Assembly (NCBI RefSeq): GCF_029017505.1
Contig: NZ_JAQGEI010000003.1
Coordinates: forward strand, 1 to 64,000
Source of the DNA: Sedimenticola hydrogenitrophicus
GTDB taxonomy: Bacteria > Pseudomonadota > Gammaproteobacteria > Chromatiales > Chromatiaceae
Direction: 5' to 3'
Length of the DNA stretch: 64,000 nt
The position numbers were made by a program, and so were the translations under genes. This document shows, piece by piece, positions 1 to 12,350 of this stretch (position 1 is its first letter; each line of letters starts with the position of its first letter). The notes under the pieces were generated by a model. It saw only the letters and a program-made list of their open reading frames with translations, had not been told where the DNA came from and searched no databases.

Positions 1-31
1 TAACATAAGACATACCAGGAGAGGCGATTAA

Positions 32-472
32 GTGAGTGGACGGGTGGAGATATTTACCGATGGCGCCTGCAAGGGCAATCCCGGTCCGGGCGGCTGGGGC
101 GCGGTGATGCGCTATAACGGCAAGGAGCGGCAGTTATATGGTGGCGAGCAGCAGACCACCAATAACCGGATGGAGCTGATGGCCGTAATCAGTGCCCTGG
201 AGGCGCTGACCCGTCCGGCCAGCGTGCGGGTGACGACCGATTCGAAATATGTGCAAAACGGCATTACCGAATGGATCGGCAACTGGAAGCGGAACGGCTG
301 GAAAACCGCGGCCAGAAAGCCGGTCAAGAACAGTGATCTCTGGCAGCGCCTGGATCAGTTGGTGACGACGCATGATGTGAACTGGGCCTGGGTCAAAGGG
401 CATAGCGGGCATCCGGAAAATGAGCTGGCCGACCAGTTGGCCAACAGGGGAGTAGCGGAGTTGGGGGTATGA
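32..472 (+). CDS. rnhA: Ribonuclease HI
   Basis: Endoribonuclease that cuts the RNA strand of RNA-DNA hybrids (R-loops, Okazaki primers) in the cytoplasm. The 146-residue product has the usual family length. All four carboxylates of the E. coli enzyme are at the same positions (D10 in [15 protein letters not shown]48 in NRMEL, D70 in TTDSKY, D134 in ELAD), and the mobile histidine H124 is in VKGHSGH. The GTG start follows an AGGAGAGG ribosome site at about 17-24. The stop lies 4 bp before dnaQ, the common rnhA-dnaQ pair, here in the same direction. Confidence 0.97.
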   Translation: MSGRVEIFTDGACKGNPGPGGWGAVMRYNGKERQLYGGEQQTTNNRMELMAVISALEALTRPASVRVTTDSKYVQNGITEWIGNWKRNGWKTAARKPVKNSDLWQRLDQLVTTHDVNWAWVKGHSGHPENELADQLANRGVAELGV

Positions 473-476
473 GGAT

Positions 477-1208
477 ATGAGTCCGCGGCAGATTGTACTG
501 GATACGGAAACCACCGGTCTGGAACCGGCGCAGGGGCACCGAATCATCGAGATCGGTTGTGTGGAGATGGTCGACCGGCGCTTGACCGGGAATAACTTCC
601 ATCAATATCTGCAGCCCGACCGGGAGATCGACCAGGCGGCGATCGAGGTGCATGGCATCACCAATGAATTTCTCGCCGACAAACCCCGGTTTGCCGATGT
701 GGTGGAGGATTTTATCGCCTATATTCGGGGTGCCGAGCTGATCATTCACAACGCGCCGTTCGATGTGGGGTTCCTCAACCACGAGTTGAGGTTGTTGCCG
801 GGGGAGCAGCCGCCGCTGGACACCGTCTGCCGTGTGCTGGACACCCTGGTGATGGCGAAAAAGATGCACCCGGGGCAGCGCAACAGCCTGGACGCCCTGT
901 GCAAGCGCTATGACATCAACAACAGCCACCGGGAGCTGCACGGCGCGCTGCTCGATGCGGAGATCCTGGCCGACGTCTATCTGATGATGACCGGTGGTCA
1001 GGGTGCCCTGTCACTGGACACGGGCGGCGGCGAGGGGGAGTCCGCCGGGGAGCGGATTCAGCGCCTGGATGCGAACCGGCCGCGGTTGCAGGTGGTCCGG
1101 GCCAGCGTCGACGAGTTGACCATTCACCAGCAGCGGCTCGATCTGATCGAGAAGGGGGCTGGCGGTGGATGTGTGTGGCGACGTCTGGAGCAGCCGGACC
1201 GGGAGTGA
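477..1208 (+). CDS. dnaQ: DNA polymerase III epsilon subunit (proofreading exonuclease)
   Basis: The 3'-5' proofreading exonuclease of the replicative polymerase. The protein has 243 residues. Exo I is DTETTG (D9 and E11), Exo II is in the HNAPFDVGFLNHE segment, and Exo III is the H-x4-D pattern of HGALLDAEIL. The C-terminal third, which tethers to the alpha subunit, is variable as usual. It starts 4 bp after rnhA and is probably cotranscribed. It converges with fnr, the two stops being only 13 bp apart. Confidence 0.95.
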   Translation: MSPRQIVLDTETTGLEPAQGHRIIEIGCVEMVDRRLTGNNFHQYLQPDREIDQAAIEVHGITNEFLADKPRFADVVEDFIAYIRGAELIIHNAPFDVGFLNHELRLLPGEQPPLDTVCRVLDTLVMAKKMHPGQRNSLDALCKRYDINNSHRELHGALLDAEILADVYLMMTGGQGALSLDTGGGEGESAGERIQRLDANRPRLQVVRASVDELTIHQQRLDLIEKGAGGGCVWRRLEQPDRE

Positions 1209-1221
1209 TCGGGTGGGGGAA

Positions 1222-1983
1222 TCAGGGGATCTGCCGCTCGCGAACACCGCCACCCTGATCGTTGTGCAGAATCTGTTTCAGCCGCTCGATATCCATCAGC
1301 TGGATGTGCTTGCGTTCCACCTTCAGCAGCCCCTCGTCCTGGAAGCGGGTGAACAGGCGGCTGACGGTCTCCACCGCCAGGCCCAGGTAGTTGCCGATTT
1401 CGTGCCGGGACATGCTGAGGTAGAAGTCGGAGGGTGAGAAGCCGCGTCGCTGGAAGCGACCGGAGAGACTCAGCAGGAAGGAGGCCAGCCGCTCCTCGGC
1501 ATTGCGCTTGCCCAGCAGGGTCAGCATATCCTCGTCATGACCGATCTCCCGGCTAAGCAGCCGGTACATCTGGTGCTGCAGGCTGGGGATGGTGCTGCTC
1601 AGCTCCTCCAGCCGGGTGAAGGGAATCTCGCACACCGCGGTGGTCTCCAGAATCTTGGCGGAGCAGTGGTGATAACCGGTCTCGATCGCATCCAACCCGA
1701 TCATCTCTCCCGGCAGGTGGAAACCCAGGACCTGCTCGCTGCCGTCCTCGCCCGGGTCGAAGCTCTTGACCGTGCCGGTCTTGACCACATAGATGCACTG
1801 GAATTCGTCGCCCTGGCGGAACAGGTGGTCGCCGCGATGCAGCGGCCGGCTGCGCCTGACGATAGTGTCAAGCTGATCCACATCCTCCGGGGTCAGGCCC
1901 ATGGGCAGGCAGAGGGAAGTAAGGCTACAGTTCCTGCAGGCAACCTTGATATTGTCAAAAGAGATGACCTTGTGTTCGCTCAT
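1222..1983 (-). CDS. fnr: FNR/ANR-type oxygen-sensing transcription regulator
   Basis: Crp/Fnr-family regulator that activates anaerobic genes when its oxygen-labile [4Fe-4S] cluster is intact. The 253-residue protein has the four cluster cysteines in FNR spacing: C16, C19 and C25 near the N-terminus and C118 in the beta-roll (TAVCEIP). The recognition helix GLAVETVSRLFTRFQ keeps the E-x2-SR pattern that reads TTGAT half-sites. A candidate FNR box lies about 47 bp upstream of its start, so autoregulation is possible. It is the first of two cluster-type FNR paralogs here (see 16492-17286). Likely targets in this window, such as the ubi genes, are inference. Confidence 0.93.
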   Translation of the reverse strand: MSEHKVISFDNIKVACRNCSLTSLCLPMGLTPEDVDQLDTIVRRSRPLHRGDHLFRQGDEFQCIYVVKTGTVKSFDPGEDGSEQVLGFHLPGEMIGLDAIETGYHHCSAKILETTAVCEIPFTRLEELSSTIPSLQHQMYRLLSREIGHDEDMLTLLGKRNAEERLASFLLSLSGRFQRRGFSPSDFYLSMSRHEIGNYLGLAVETVSRLFTRFQDEGLLKVERKHIQLMDIERLKQILHNDQGGGVRERQIP

Positions 1984-2029
1984 GGCAATACCTTACTTCT
2001 CCATCGGAAAGGATATTTTGCAGATTGCT

Positions 2030-2043
2030 TTGCCCTGGATCAA
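2030..2043 (-). promoter_or_regulatory. Candidate FNR/ANR box upstream of fnr
   Basis: On the minus strand the sequence reads TTGATCCAGGGCAA, against the FNR/ANR consensus TTGAT-N4-ATCAA. The first half-site is perfect and the second matches 3 of 5. It lies 47 bp upstream of the fnr start, where autoregulation would be expected. No promoter hexamers were confirmed beside it, so this is a candidate only. Confidence 0.4.
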
Positions 2044-2265
2044 GTAACTTTTCCTGTCGCAACCGGCAGAAGGCGCCGGGCGGTGCCGTATGGCGGGTGT
2101 TTTTTTACCCCGAATGGCGTGTGTAGGGAGCCATTCTCAGCGCTTCGGCACGGTTTATTCCGCTCCGCCGGCCGGTATAAGGGGGGGGCGGCATCTGTTC
2201 ACCCGTCTCCGTCCGGGGAGTCTTGTGAGGCGGTTCCCGGAGACAATAAATAAGCGGCCTTTCGA

Positions 2266-2294
2266 TTGAGGCTGCTGCCGCTTTCGCGTACTAT
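2266..2294 (+). promoter_or_regulatory. Possible sigma-70 promoter for pyrG
   Basis: TTGAGG, a 17-bp spacer and TACTAT match sigma-70 -35/-10 hexamers at 4 of 6 positions each with ideal spacing. The site lies about 50 bp upstream of the pyrG start. It is a weak sequence-only call. Confidence 0.3.
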
Positions 2295-2309
2295 TAAACC
2301 CCGTCCTGA

Positions 2310-4825
<2,516 letters not shown>

Positions 4826-5051
4826 GATAACCACGTGTTGAGATAAAAAAAGTGTCCCGGATCGGGGTATTCGGGGATTAAGTTATGTATGGCACCGCGG
4901 CGGCATGTAAGCGCCCTGCCATAATAACAGCGTATGGTTTGATCCGGTCGAAAACTGAATTATTTATACTTTTATCTTATCCGCGAGTCTGTCGGGCGGG
5001 TCCTTAATAGATAGATCCGCGTTAAATCCGACAGGCTTTTGGAGCCAATAA

Positions 5052-6341
<1,290 letters not shown>

Positions 6342-6383
6342 ACGGCGAGTATCCATCGCCGAATCGTTAAGGTAGATGATGTG

Positions 6384-6488
6384 TAACTACTCACCCGGTT
6401 TGTAAGTGATTGGCCTGCCTTGTTGGCCTCACACGATGGCTGGACCAAGATCGGCCAACAAGGCAGGCCAATCACCCGTGAGTAGTTA
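6384..6488. mobile_element. Palindromic MITE-like element, copy A (eno-ftsB gap)
   Basis: A 105-bp non-coding palindrome with ends TAACTACTCAC and GTGAGTAGTTA. A perfect 23-bp inverted pair (6406-6428 with 6453-6475) forms a long hairpin around the loop TCACACGATGGCTGG. TAGATGATG occurs just before the left end (6373-6381) and again at the right end (6487-6495), with GATGATG outside the inverted repeat on both sides. This looks like a 7-9 bp target duplication. The right end touches the ftsB start codon. It is one of five related copies in the window. It encodes no protein, so any movement would need a transposase elsewhere. Confidence 0.8.
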
Positions 6489-6489
6489 G

Positions 6490-6783
6490 ATGATGCTACG
6501 TATCCTGATGCTGCTGCTTTTTGCCATGCTGGTGGTGCTCCAGTACCGCCTCTGGGTGGGCGAGGGGAGCCTGGCGGAGCTGCATCTGCTGAAACAGGAG
6601 ATCGAACAGCAGAAGGGCGAGTTGCGGCAGATGCGTCGGCGCAATCAGGCGCTTCAGGCCGAGGTGGACGACCTGAAGAAGGGACTGGAGGCGATCGAGG
6701 AGCGGGCGCGGAATGATCTCGGCATGATTCGCCAGGGTGAGACCTTTTACCAGATCATCGAACCCCGGGAGGGCAAACGGTGA
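6490..6783 (+). CDS. ftsB: Cell division protein FtsB
   Basis: Small bitopic divisome protein that forms the FtsQ-FtsB-FtsL complex controlling septal peptidoglycan synthesis. The 97 residues comprise one N-terminal membrane helix (about residues 3-18), then a coiled coil (about 28-75) and a short conserved tail including ARNDLGMIRQGETFYQ. ATGATG gives two possible starts (6490 or 6493). No ribosome site precedes them because palindromic copy A ends at the start codon. The pre-insertion sequence TTAAGGTAG-ATGATG, now left behind at about 6368-6381, would have supplied AAGG. It overlaps ispD by 4 bp. Confidence 0.93.
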   Translation: MMLRILMLLLFAMLVVLQYRLWVGEGSLAELHLLKQEIEQQKGELRQMRRRNQALQAEVDDLKKGLEAIEERARNDLGMIRQGETFYQIIEPREGKR

Positions 6784-7490
6784 CCCGGCTGGCCAGGCGC
6801 CACTGGGCGGTGGTGCCGGCGGCGGGGGTCGGCCGGCGCATGGGGGGGGCGGTACCGAAACAGTATCTGAACCTGCATGGCCGCCCGGTCATCGACCACA
6901 CCCTGCGGACCCTGGTGGCGCATCCGCGGATTGCCCGGGTGATCGTGGCTGTCTCGGCGACGGACGCCTGGTGGAGCGGGACGGCCTATGCGGAACATCC
7001 CCGGATACAGCGGGTAGCGGGCGGCAGGGAACGAGCCGATTCGGTGCTGAACGGCCTGTTGGCGCTGCAGGGCGAGGCCGATGCCATGGACTGGGTACTG
7101 GTGCATGATGCGGCGAGACCCTGCCTGCACCGGAGCGACCTGGACAGGCTGCTGCAAGCCCTGGCCGGGCACCCGGTGGGCGGGTTGCTGGCGATACCGT
7201 TCAGCGACACCATCAAACGGGCGGACCCCGCGGGCAGGGTGCTGGAGACCGTCCCCCGGGAACAACTCTGGCGGGCGTTCACCCCGCAGATGTTTCGTTA
7301 TGCCGCCTTGCGTGAGGCACTGGAACGGGCTCGTGAAGACGGACTGCTGGTCACCGATGAGTCGAGCGCCATGGAGCGCTCAGGCGCGGCCCCGCTACTG
7401 ATTGCGGGGCGCAGCGACAATATCAAGATCACCTCTCCCGAAGACCTGGTGCTGGCCGGTTTCTTTCTCGAACGGCAGGGCGGCGGTTGA
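6780..7490 (+). CDS. ispD: 2-C-methyl-D-erythritol 4-phosphate cytidylyltransferase
   Basis: Third enzyme of the MEP isoprenoid pathway; transfers CMP to methylerythritol phosphate. The 236-residue protein has the nucleotide-binding N-terminus VPAAGVGRRMGG followed by PKQY, and the signature VHDAARPCL. The GTG start overlaps the ftsB stop. ispF, its pathway partner and often fused or adjacent, lies 0.5 kb downstream, separated by the oppositely oriented DsrC-like gene. Confidence 0.95.
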   Translation: MTRLARRHWAVVPAAGVGRRMGGAVPKQYLNLHGRPVIDHTLRTLVAHPRIARVIVAVSATDAWWSGTAYAEHPRIQRVAGGRERADSVLNGLLALQGEADAMDWVLVHDAARPCLHRSDLDRLLQALAGHPVGGLLAIPFSDTIKRADPAGRVLETVPREQLWRAFTPQMFRYAALREALERAREDGLLVTDESSAMERSGAAPLLIAGRSDNIKITSPEDLVLAGFFLERQGGG

Positions 7491-7507
7491 CCCGCCGGTG
7501 GCATGGT

Positions 7508-7852
7508 TCAATGGACGCTGCCGAAGGAGAGATCCAGGGCGTATTGCGGCAGCGGGATGCCGGAAATCTTGCAGGCCTGCACCACGGGTCCGCGCGGGAA
7601 CAGGGTGTAGAGATAGCGTTTGCCGCCCTCCTTGCCGAATCGCCGGCTGAGGATCTTGAGCAGCAGTCGCGCGCTGCAGCCGGTTCCATGGGAATCGCAG
7701 TGGTCGCGCAGAAAGTGAATGACCTGCCAGTGCTTGTCGGTCAGCTCGATATGCTCCTCCGCCGCCAGTAACTCGGCCAGGGTCGGATTCCATTGGTAGA
7801 AGCTGTCGGGTAGCTGGCGCTGTTCGATGGATAACGGGTCCATTTTTGGCAT
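7508..7852 (-). CDS. DsrC/TusE-family sulfur-carrier-like protein lacking the C-terminal cysteine
   Basis: 114 residues of the DsrC/TusE family, whose members carry persulfide sulfur on a flexible C-terminal arm. Matching segments are LTDKHWQVIHFLRDH and the LYTLFPRGPVVQACKISGIPLP arm. The upstream arm cysteine is present (C94), but the invariant penultimate cysteine of DsrC and TusE is not: the arm continues as PQYALDLSFGSVH with alanine at the expected place. It therefore resembles the divergent non-catalytic paralogs (RspA type) proposed to be regulatory. The start follows GGAGG. It lies alone on the minus strand between ispD and ispF. Confidence 0.82.
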   Translation of the reverse strand: MPKMDPLSIEQRQLPDSFYQWNPTLAELLAAEEHIELTDKHWQVIHFLRDHCDSHGTGCSARLLLKILSRRFGKEGGKRYLYTLFPRGPVVQACKISGIPLPQYALDLSFGSVH

Positions 7853-8008
7853 CTTCCTCTCCTCCCGGTTGATTGAGGAACGCTACGGTCACTTTCTTCT
7901 TATTAGCTGTTATAAAAGAGTAGTTCATGGTAGCCGAGGCTGCCTGTCGCCCGAAGGCGGTTCGGGGCTTGGGAGCGTTTTTACATACTTAACCCGTGAG
8001 GTGATGCG

Positions 8009-8500
8009 ATGCGCATAGGCCAGGGCTATGATGCCCACCGGTTTGCCCCCGGCAGACCCCTGATCCTGGGGGGGGTGAGGATCGATCACCCGTTCGGCCT
8101 GGAGGCGCATTCCGATGGCGATGTGCTGATCCATGCGCTCTGTGACGGGCTGCTCGGCGCCGCGGGGTTGCGGGATATCGGTTTTCATTTTCCCGACAGC
8201 AGCGCCGAGTACAAGGCTATCGATAGTCGCAAACTGCTCGTCCGGGTGGCCGGGTTGCTGGAAGCGGAAGGGTGGACGCTGGGCAATGCCGATATCACTG
8301 TGGTGGCACAGGCGCCAAAACTCAGTCCGCACATCGATGCCATGCGTGCGCTCCTGGGCACTGATCTGCGCTGCGATCCAAAAAATATCAACATCAAGGC
8401 GACCACTACCGAAGGGATGGGGTTTGCCGGCCGTGGCGAGGGGATCGCCTGCTATGCCGTGGTACTGCTGGTCCGGGGAGACGCAAGGGCTTCGACCTGA
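8009..8500 (+). CDS. ispF: 2-C-methyl-D-erythritol 2,4-cyclodiphosphate synthase
   Basis: Cyclises the MEP-pathway intermediate to MEcPP; a cytoplasmic trimer with zinc at each active site. The 163-residue protein has the metal ligands D8 and H10 (GQGYDAHRF) and H42 (LIHALCDGLLGA), with the family signature near residue 35 (SDGDVLIHA) and the TTEGMGFAGRGEG C-terminus. A GAGGTGA site lies just upstream of the ATG. Confidence 0.95.
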   Translation: MRIGQGYDAHRFAPGRPLILGGVRIDHPFGLEAHSDGDVLIHALCDGLLGAAGLRDIGFHFPDSSAEYKAIDSRKLLVRVAGLLEAEGWTLGNADITVVAQAPKLSPHIDAMRALLGTDLRCDPKNINIKATTTEGMGFAGRGEGIACYAVVLLVRGDARAST

Positions 8501-8637
8501 TTCTATTTTGTCAGATGCTGGTGCTGTGCGGAGAACTACAGGGTGGAAGGCCCAACGTAGCCAACCTGAATCGATCTAACAAAGTAGCGCTAACGCTATC
8601 CATTTGAACGGAACATGACCGTCAGCGATCCGGAGAC

Positions 8638-10539
8638 GTGGTGAGGATAAAACGCAGAAACAGCCTTACCTACAAACAGGCATTGATCACCGTGATGACG
8701 GTGTTCGTCATTGGTCTGGCCCTATCGCTCTATCAGATACTGATTGATCTGGAGCAGGAAAAACTGCATGTGGATCAGACGGTCAAGCAGGTACTGCGGC
8801 TACTGAACTCGGCGGCGGCCCAGGCCGCCTACAGTCTGGACGACACCCTGGCGCGGCAGGTTGTAAATGGCCTGTTTGAATATCCCCCGGTGTTTAAGGC
8901 GGAGCTCAGGGATGACCTCGGTGGCGTGCTGGCCACGGCCGAGCGACCACGGGTGGACTCCCCCCTGCGCCACTTAGCGAACCGGCTGGTGGGCGACAGT
9001 GAGAGCTACCAGCTCCCGCTGGAGTGGCCCGGGCGGACACGCCCGGTGGGGATGCTGACGCTGTCGGTCGACCCCTATCTGGTGACGGCGGGCTTCTTTG
9101 AGCGGGCGGAACTGATCCTGCTGTTCGGCATCGTCCGGATCCTGGTGCTGGCGCTGTTGCTGAGTGTGATTTTCTACTTCACCCTCACCAAACCGCTGAT
9201 AAGGACCGCCGCATCGTTTGCCGCAATCAATCCCGAGGATAATTCCAACGCCAGGATCGCCATGCCCCCGGGGCATCGGCAGGATGAGATCGGCCTGCTG
9301 GTGGATACGGGGAATCGGGTGCTGGACGCGTACCGCCTGCACATCCGCCAGCAGGAGGAGGCGGAGGCCGAGCTCAACCGGCTGCGCAATCTGTTGGGTA
9401 ATGTGGTGGACTCCATGCCCTCATCACTGATCTGTGTGGATGTGGATTGTCGGGTGATCCAGTGGAACCGGCAGGCGGAGCGGGTTACCGGGGTCACCGC
9501 GACACAGGCGGCAGGGCGCCACCTGATCTCCGTGTTTCCCCTGCTGGCACAAGAGATGACGCATATACGGGACGCTATCCGCAAAGGCCTGTCGTCCCAC
9601 GACCAGCGTCTGAACTCAGTCGAGGGGGAGGCGCTCCGGCTTTATGACGTGACCATCTATCCGCTAACCACCAACGGCATCGACGGCGCGGTGATCCGGG
9701 TGGACGATGTCACCGAGCGGGTACGTATTGAAGAGTTGATGATCCAGTCGGAGAAGATGCTCTCGATCGGCGGGCTGGCGGCCGGCATGGCGCACGAGAT
9801 CAATAATCCGCTGGCGGGCATACTGCAGAATATCCAGGTGATCCAGAACCGGATCCGGGCGGATCTGCCCGCCAACAGAAAGACCGCGGCAGAGTGCGGA
9901 ACGACGCTGCAGTCGGTCACACGCTATCTCGATGAACGTAAGGTCTATGAGATGATCGAGCGGATCCGGGAGTCCGGAAAGCGGGCCGCGAAGATCGTCG
10001 ACAATATGCTGAGTTTCAGCCGTAAAAGCAGTCGCCATCTGCAACCCTGCGATATGGTCGAACTGATGGAACTGTCGCTTGAACTGGCGGCCAACGGCTA
10101 CCGCCTGGAGGAGGGCTTTGATTTCAGACAGATCGGGATCGTCAGGGAATACGACGATGCTCTGCCGCTGGTCTGTTGTGAGTCCAGCCAGATTCAGCAG
10201 GTGCTGCTCAACCTGTTGAAGAATGGAGCCCAGGCAATGGCCGAATCCCGCACCCCGGAGGCGGCGCGCTTCATTCTCAGGATACGCGGCGAATCCACCG
10301 CCGTCAGGCTGGAGGTCGAGGATAACGGGACGGGTGTTCCGCAAGATCAGGTCAACCGCATTTTTGAACCCTTCTTTACTACCAAGCCGATCGGGGTGGG
10401 CACCGGCCTCGGGCTGTCCGTCGCCTACTTCATTATCAGGGAGAATTATGGCGGGGAGCTGTTTGTGGAGTCCCCGCCGGGTGGTGGTGCGCGATTCGTG
10501 CTGCGGTTGCCCTGCGACAGTGTGTACCCGACGGCCTGA
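8638..10539 (+). CDS. Membrane sensor histidine kinase with PAS domain (orphan)
   Basis: 633 residues. Order: membrane helix 1 (about 13-33), a periplasmic sensor of about 120 residues, membrane helix 2 (about 163-185), HAMP linker (about 190-245), PAS domain (about 255-365, QWNRQAERVTG), HisKA with phospho-acceptor H386 (GMAHEINNPLAG), and a C-terminal ATPase domain with N-box NLLKNGAQAM, G1 EDNGTGVP and G2 GTGLGLSVAY. The long insert between H386 and the ATPase domain resembles NtrB/DctB-like kinases. GTG start after GGAGA. No response regulator is adjacent, so the signal and partner are unknown. Confidence 0.88.
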   Translation: MVRIKRRNSLTYKQALITVMTVFVIGLALSLYQILIDLEQEKLHVDQTVKQVLRLLNSAAAQAAYSLDDTLARQVVNGLFEYPPVFKAELRDDLGGVLATAERPRVDSPLRHLANRLVGDSESYQLPLEWPGRTRPVGMLTLSVDPYLVTAGFFERAELILLFGIVRILVLALLLSVIFYFTLTKPLIRTAASFAAINPEDNSNARIAMPPGHRQDEIGLLVDTGNRVLDAYRLHIRQQEEAEAELNRLRNLLGNVVDSMPSSLICVDVDCRVIQWNRQAERVTGVTATQAAGRHLISVFPLLAQEMTHIRDAIRKGLSSHDQRLNSVEGEALRLYDVTIYPLTTNGIDGAVIRVDDVTERVRIEELMIQSEKMLSIGGLAAGMAHEINNPLAGILQNIQVIQNRIRADLPANRKTAAECGTTLQSVTRYLDERKVYEMIERIRESGKRAAKIVDNMLSFSRKSSRHLQPCDMVELMELSLELAANGYRLEEGFDFRQIGIVREYDDALPLVCCESSQIQQVLLNLLKNGAQAMAESRTPEAARFILRIRGESTAVRLEVEDNGTGVPQDQVNRIFEPFFTTKPIGVGTGLGLSVAYFIIRENYGGELFVESPPGGGARFVLRLPCDSVYPTA

Positions 10540-10613
10540 GATCGCCGCATCGGTTCGGCGTGCAGTCGCGGATTCGGTTAGAATGGTCATTTTTCACCAC
10601 CTGAACAGATACC

Positions 10614-11681
10614 GTGACTGAACCTGAGAACAGACTGCTGCCTTTTGCCTATGGGACGCCCCGTTGTCGCGGGGTGATCCGACACACTCCCGAGGACTTC
10701 GTGGTGGATGAGATCCCGTTGCTGGAAGCGGACGGTGAAGGGGAGCATCTGCTGCTGCATGTGGAGAAACGTGACAGCAATACCGCCTGGGTAGCCGGCG
10801 TGCTGGCCCGCTTTGCCGGCGTCCCGCGCATGGATGTCAGCTATGCCGGATTGAAGGATCGGCACGCCGTGACCCGGCAGTGGTTTTCAATCCGCCTGAC
10901 CGGCAAACCGGAGCCGGACTGGGACGCCATCGGATCGGGCGAATTCCGGGTGCTGCAAACCGCCAGACACAGCCGGAAGCTGCGCGTCGGCGCATTGAAG
11001 GGGAACCGGTTCAGCATTCGGGTGCGGGCGTTTGAAGGGGATGAGGCGGCGCTGGATGCAACCCTGCAGCGTATCGCACACGAGGGGATACCCAACTATT
11101 TCGGCGAGCAGCGCTTCGGCACGGATGATGCAAACCTGGCAGCGGCCCGCGCCCTGTTCAGTGGTGAGCTGAAGCGGGTGAAGCGGGAGCAGCGCGGTTT
11201 CTATCTCTCCGCGGCCCGCTCGCTGCTGTTCAACAAGGTGCTGGCGGCCCGGGTCGATGCCGGCAACTGGAACCGGCCGCTGGCCGGGGAACGGATGATG
11301 CTGAATGGGACGCGCAGCAGTTTCCCGGCCGCTGCGGTCGATGATGAGATAAGCCGGCGCCATCGGGAGATGGATATCCATCCCTCGGGTCCCCTGTGGG
11401 GGCGCGGTGAGGCTATGGTCACGGCCGAGGTGGCCGAGCTGGAGTCGGCGGTACTGCTGCCGGAGCGGTTCTGGTGCGAGGGGCTGGAGGGCTTCGGACT
11501 GCAGATGGAGCGGCGCGCCCTGCGGGTACCGGTGAGCGATCTGGTCTGGAGCCGGCAGGGTGATCTGCTGGAGTTGGACTTCAGCCTGCCCAAGGGCTGT
11601 TTCGCCACCGCGCTACTCAGGGAGTGTGTCGACTACCGTCAATCGCTATCCCTGGATCCCTTGCGCGAGAGCAGCACATAG
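10614..11681 (+). CDS. truD: tRNA pseudouridine-13 synthase TruD
   Basis: Converts U13 of tRNA-Glu to pseudouridine. The 355-residue length is typical. The catalytic aspartate is in YAGLKDRHAVTRQW, and the N-terminal TPEDFVVDEIP and FGEQRFG segments are diagnostic. The start is GTG. truD often precedes surE in gammaproteobacteria; here an oppositely oriented Smr-domain gene intervenes and overlaps its 3' end by 43 bp. Confidence 0.95.
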   Translation: MTEPENRLLPFAYGTPRCRGVIRHTPEDFVVDEIPLLEADGEGEHLLLHVEKRDSNTAWVAGVLARFAGVPRMDVSYAGLKDRHAVTRQWFSIRLTGKPEPDWDAIGSGEFRVLQTARHSRKLRVGALKGNRFSIRVRAFEGDEAALDATLQRIAHEGIPNYFGEQRFGTDDANLAAARALFSGELKRVKREQRGFYLSAARSLLFNKVLAARVDAGNWNRPLAGERMMLNGTRSSFPAAAVDDEISRRHREMDIHPSGPLWGRGEAMVTAEVAELESAVLLPERFWCEGLEGFGLQMERRALRVPVSDLVWSRQGDLLELDFSLPKGCFATALLRECVDYRQSLSLDPLRESST

Positions 11682-12193
11682 GCCGCACCGGTGCCCCCGT
11701 CAAACCGGGGGGCGGAACAGAAGGCGAGCACTTCATCGCGTTGTCGCAGCCATTGATTGATTTTCTGTTTCAGGACCGGTTGTCGGTCTTCCGAGCGAGA
11801 GCCCTTGCCGTGGATGATCTGCACCACCCGCAGCCGGTGGCGGATGGCATGCGCCAGAAAACCGGCCAGCGCCTGGCGCGCCTCCACCACCCGCAGGCCG
11901 TGCAGGTCGAGCATATCCTCGGGCGGGATGCTGCCGCGCCGCAGTTCCTGAAACAGGCGGTGTTGGATCCCCGGGCGGACGAACTCCAGCTCCTCGCCGG
12001 TCTCGATATTGAGATCGGTAAACTCGTCACTCAGTCCATCCCCCGTCACCTTGGGATTGGGCGGGAGCGGTAGCGGTTTCAACCTGGGCTTGTAGGGCGT
12101 CGCCTTGTCGTGCTCATGGCGCACGGCGCCATCCATCTCCTGTTGGAAAAGGAGGTCGACTTCGCCCGGTTTCTGCTGTTCATCGCCATTCAT
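11639..12193 (-). CDS. Smr-domain protein (SmrA/YdaL-like)
   Basis: 184 residues. The C-terminal Smr domain (about residues 90-175) has the LDLHGL and IIHGKG motifs typical of MutS2-type Smr nuclease domains. The N-terminal 85 residues are charged and match the linker seen in stand-alone gammaproteobacterial SmrA/SmrB proteins. SmrA has DNA nicking activity and SmrB cleaves mRNA at collided ribosomes; which type this is cannot be settled by eye. The 3' end overlaps convergent truD by 43 bp. Confidence 0.88.
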   Translation of the reverse strand: MNGDEQQKPGEVDLLFQQEMDGAVRHEHDKATPYKPRLKPLPLPPNPKVTGDGLSDEFTDLNIETGEELEFVRPGIQHRLFQELRRGSIPPEDMLDLHGLRVVEARQALAGFLAHAIRHRLRVVQIIHGKGSRSEDRQPVLKQKINQWLRQRDEVLAFCSAPRFDGGTGAAYVLLSRKGSRDSD

Positions 12194-12350
12194 TACGGCA
12201 ACCAGTATACCATTCCGGGATCAACTGTTAGGCAATCCTGCCGCTATACCGGTAATCCATGCCGCGAACCGTACGCTGCCAGTCGAGTAGTTGTGGCATT
12301 TCCAGTATAGTTTGGCCTTTGAACCAGAGCATTTGGTGCCTTGATTTTGT

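Noticed and set aside
6342-6362. Possible terminator CGGCGA-TCGCCG after eno
   Set aside because: Only a 6-bp stem and no T-run follows.
11639-11681. Truncation or assembly error at the truD/Smr overlap
   Set aside because: Both proteins are complete with typical C-termini; a short convergent overlap explains it.
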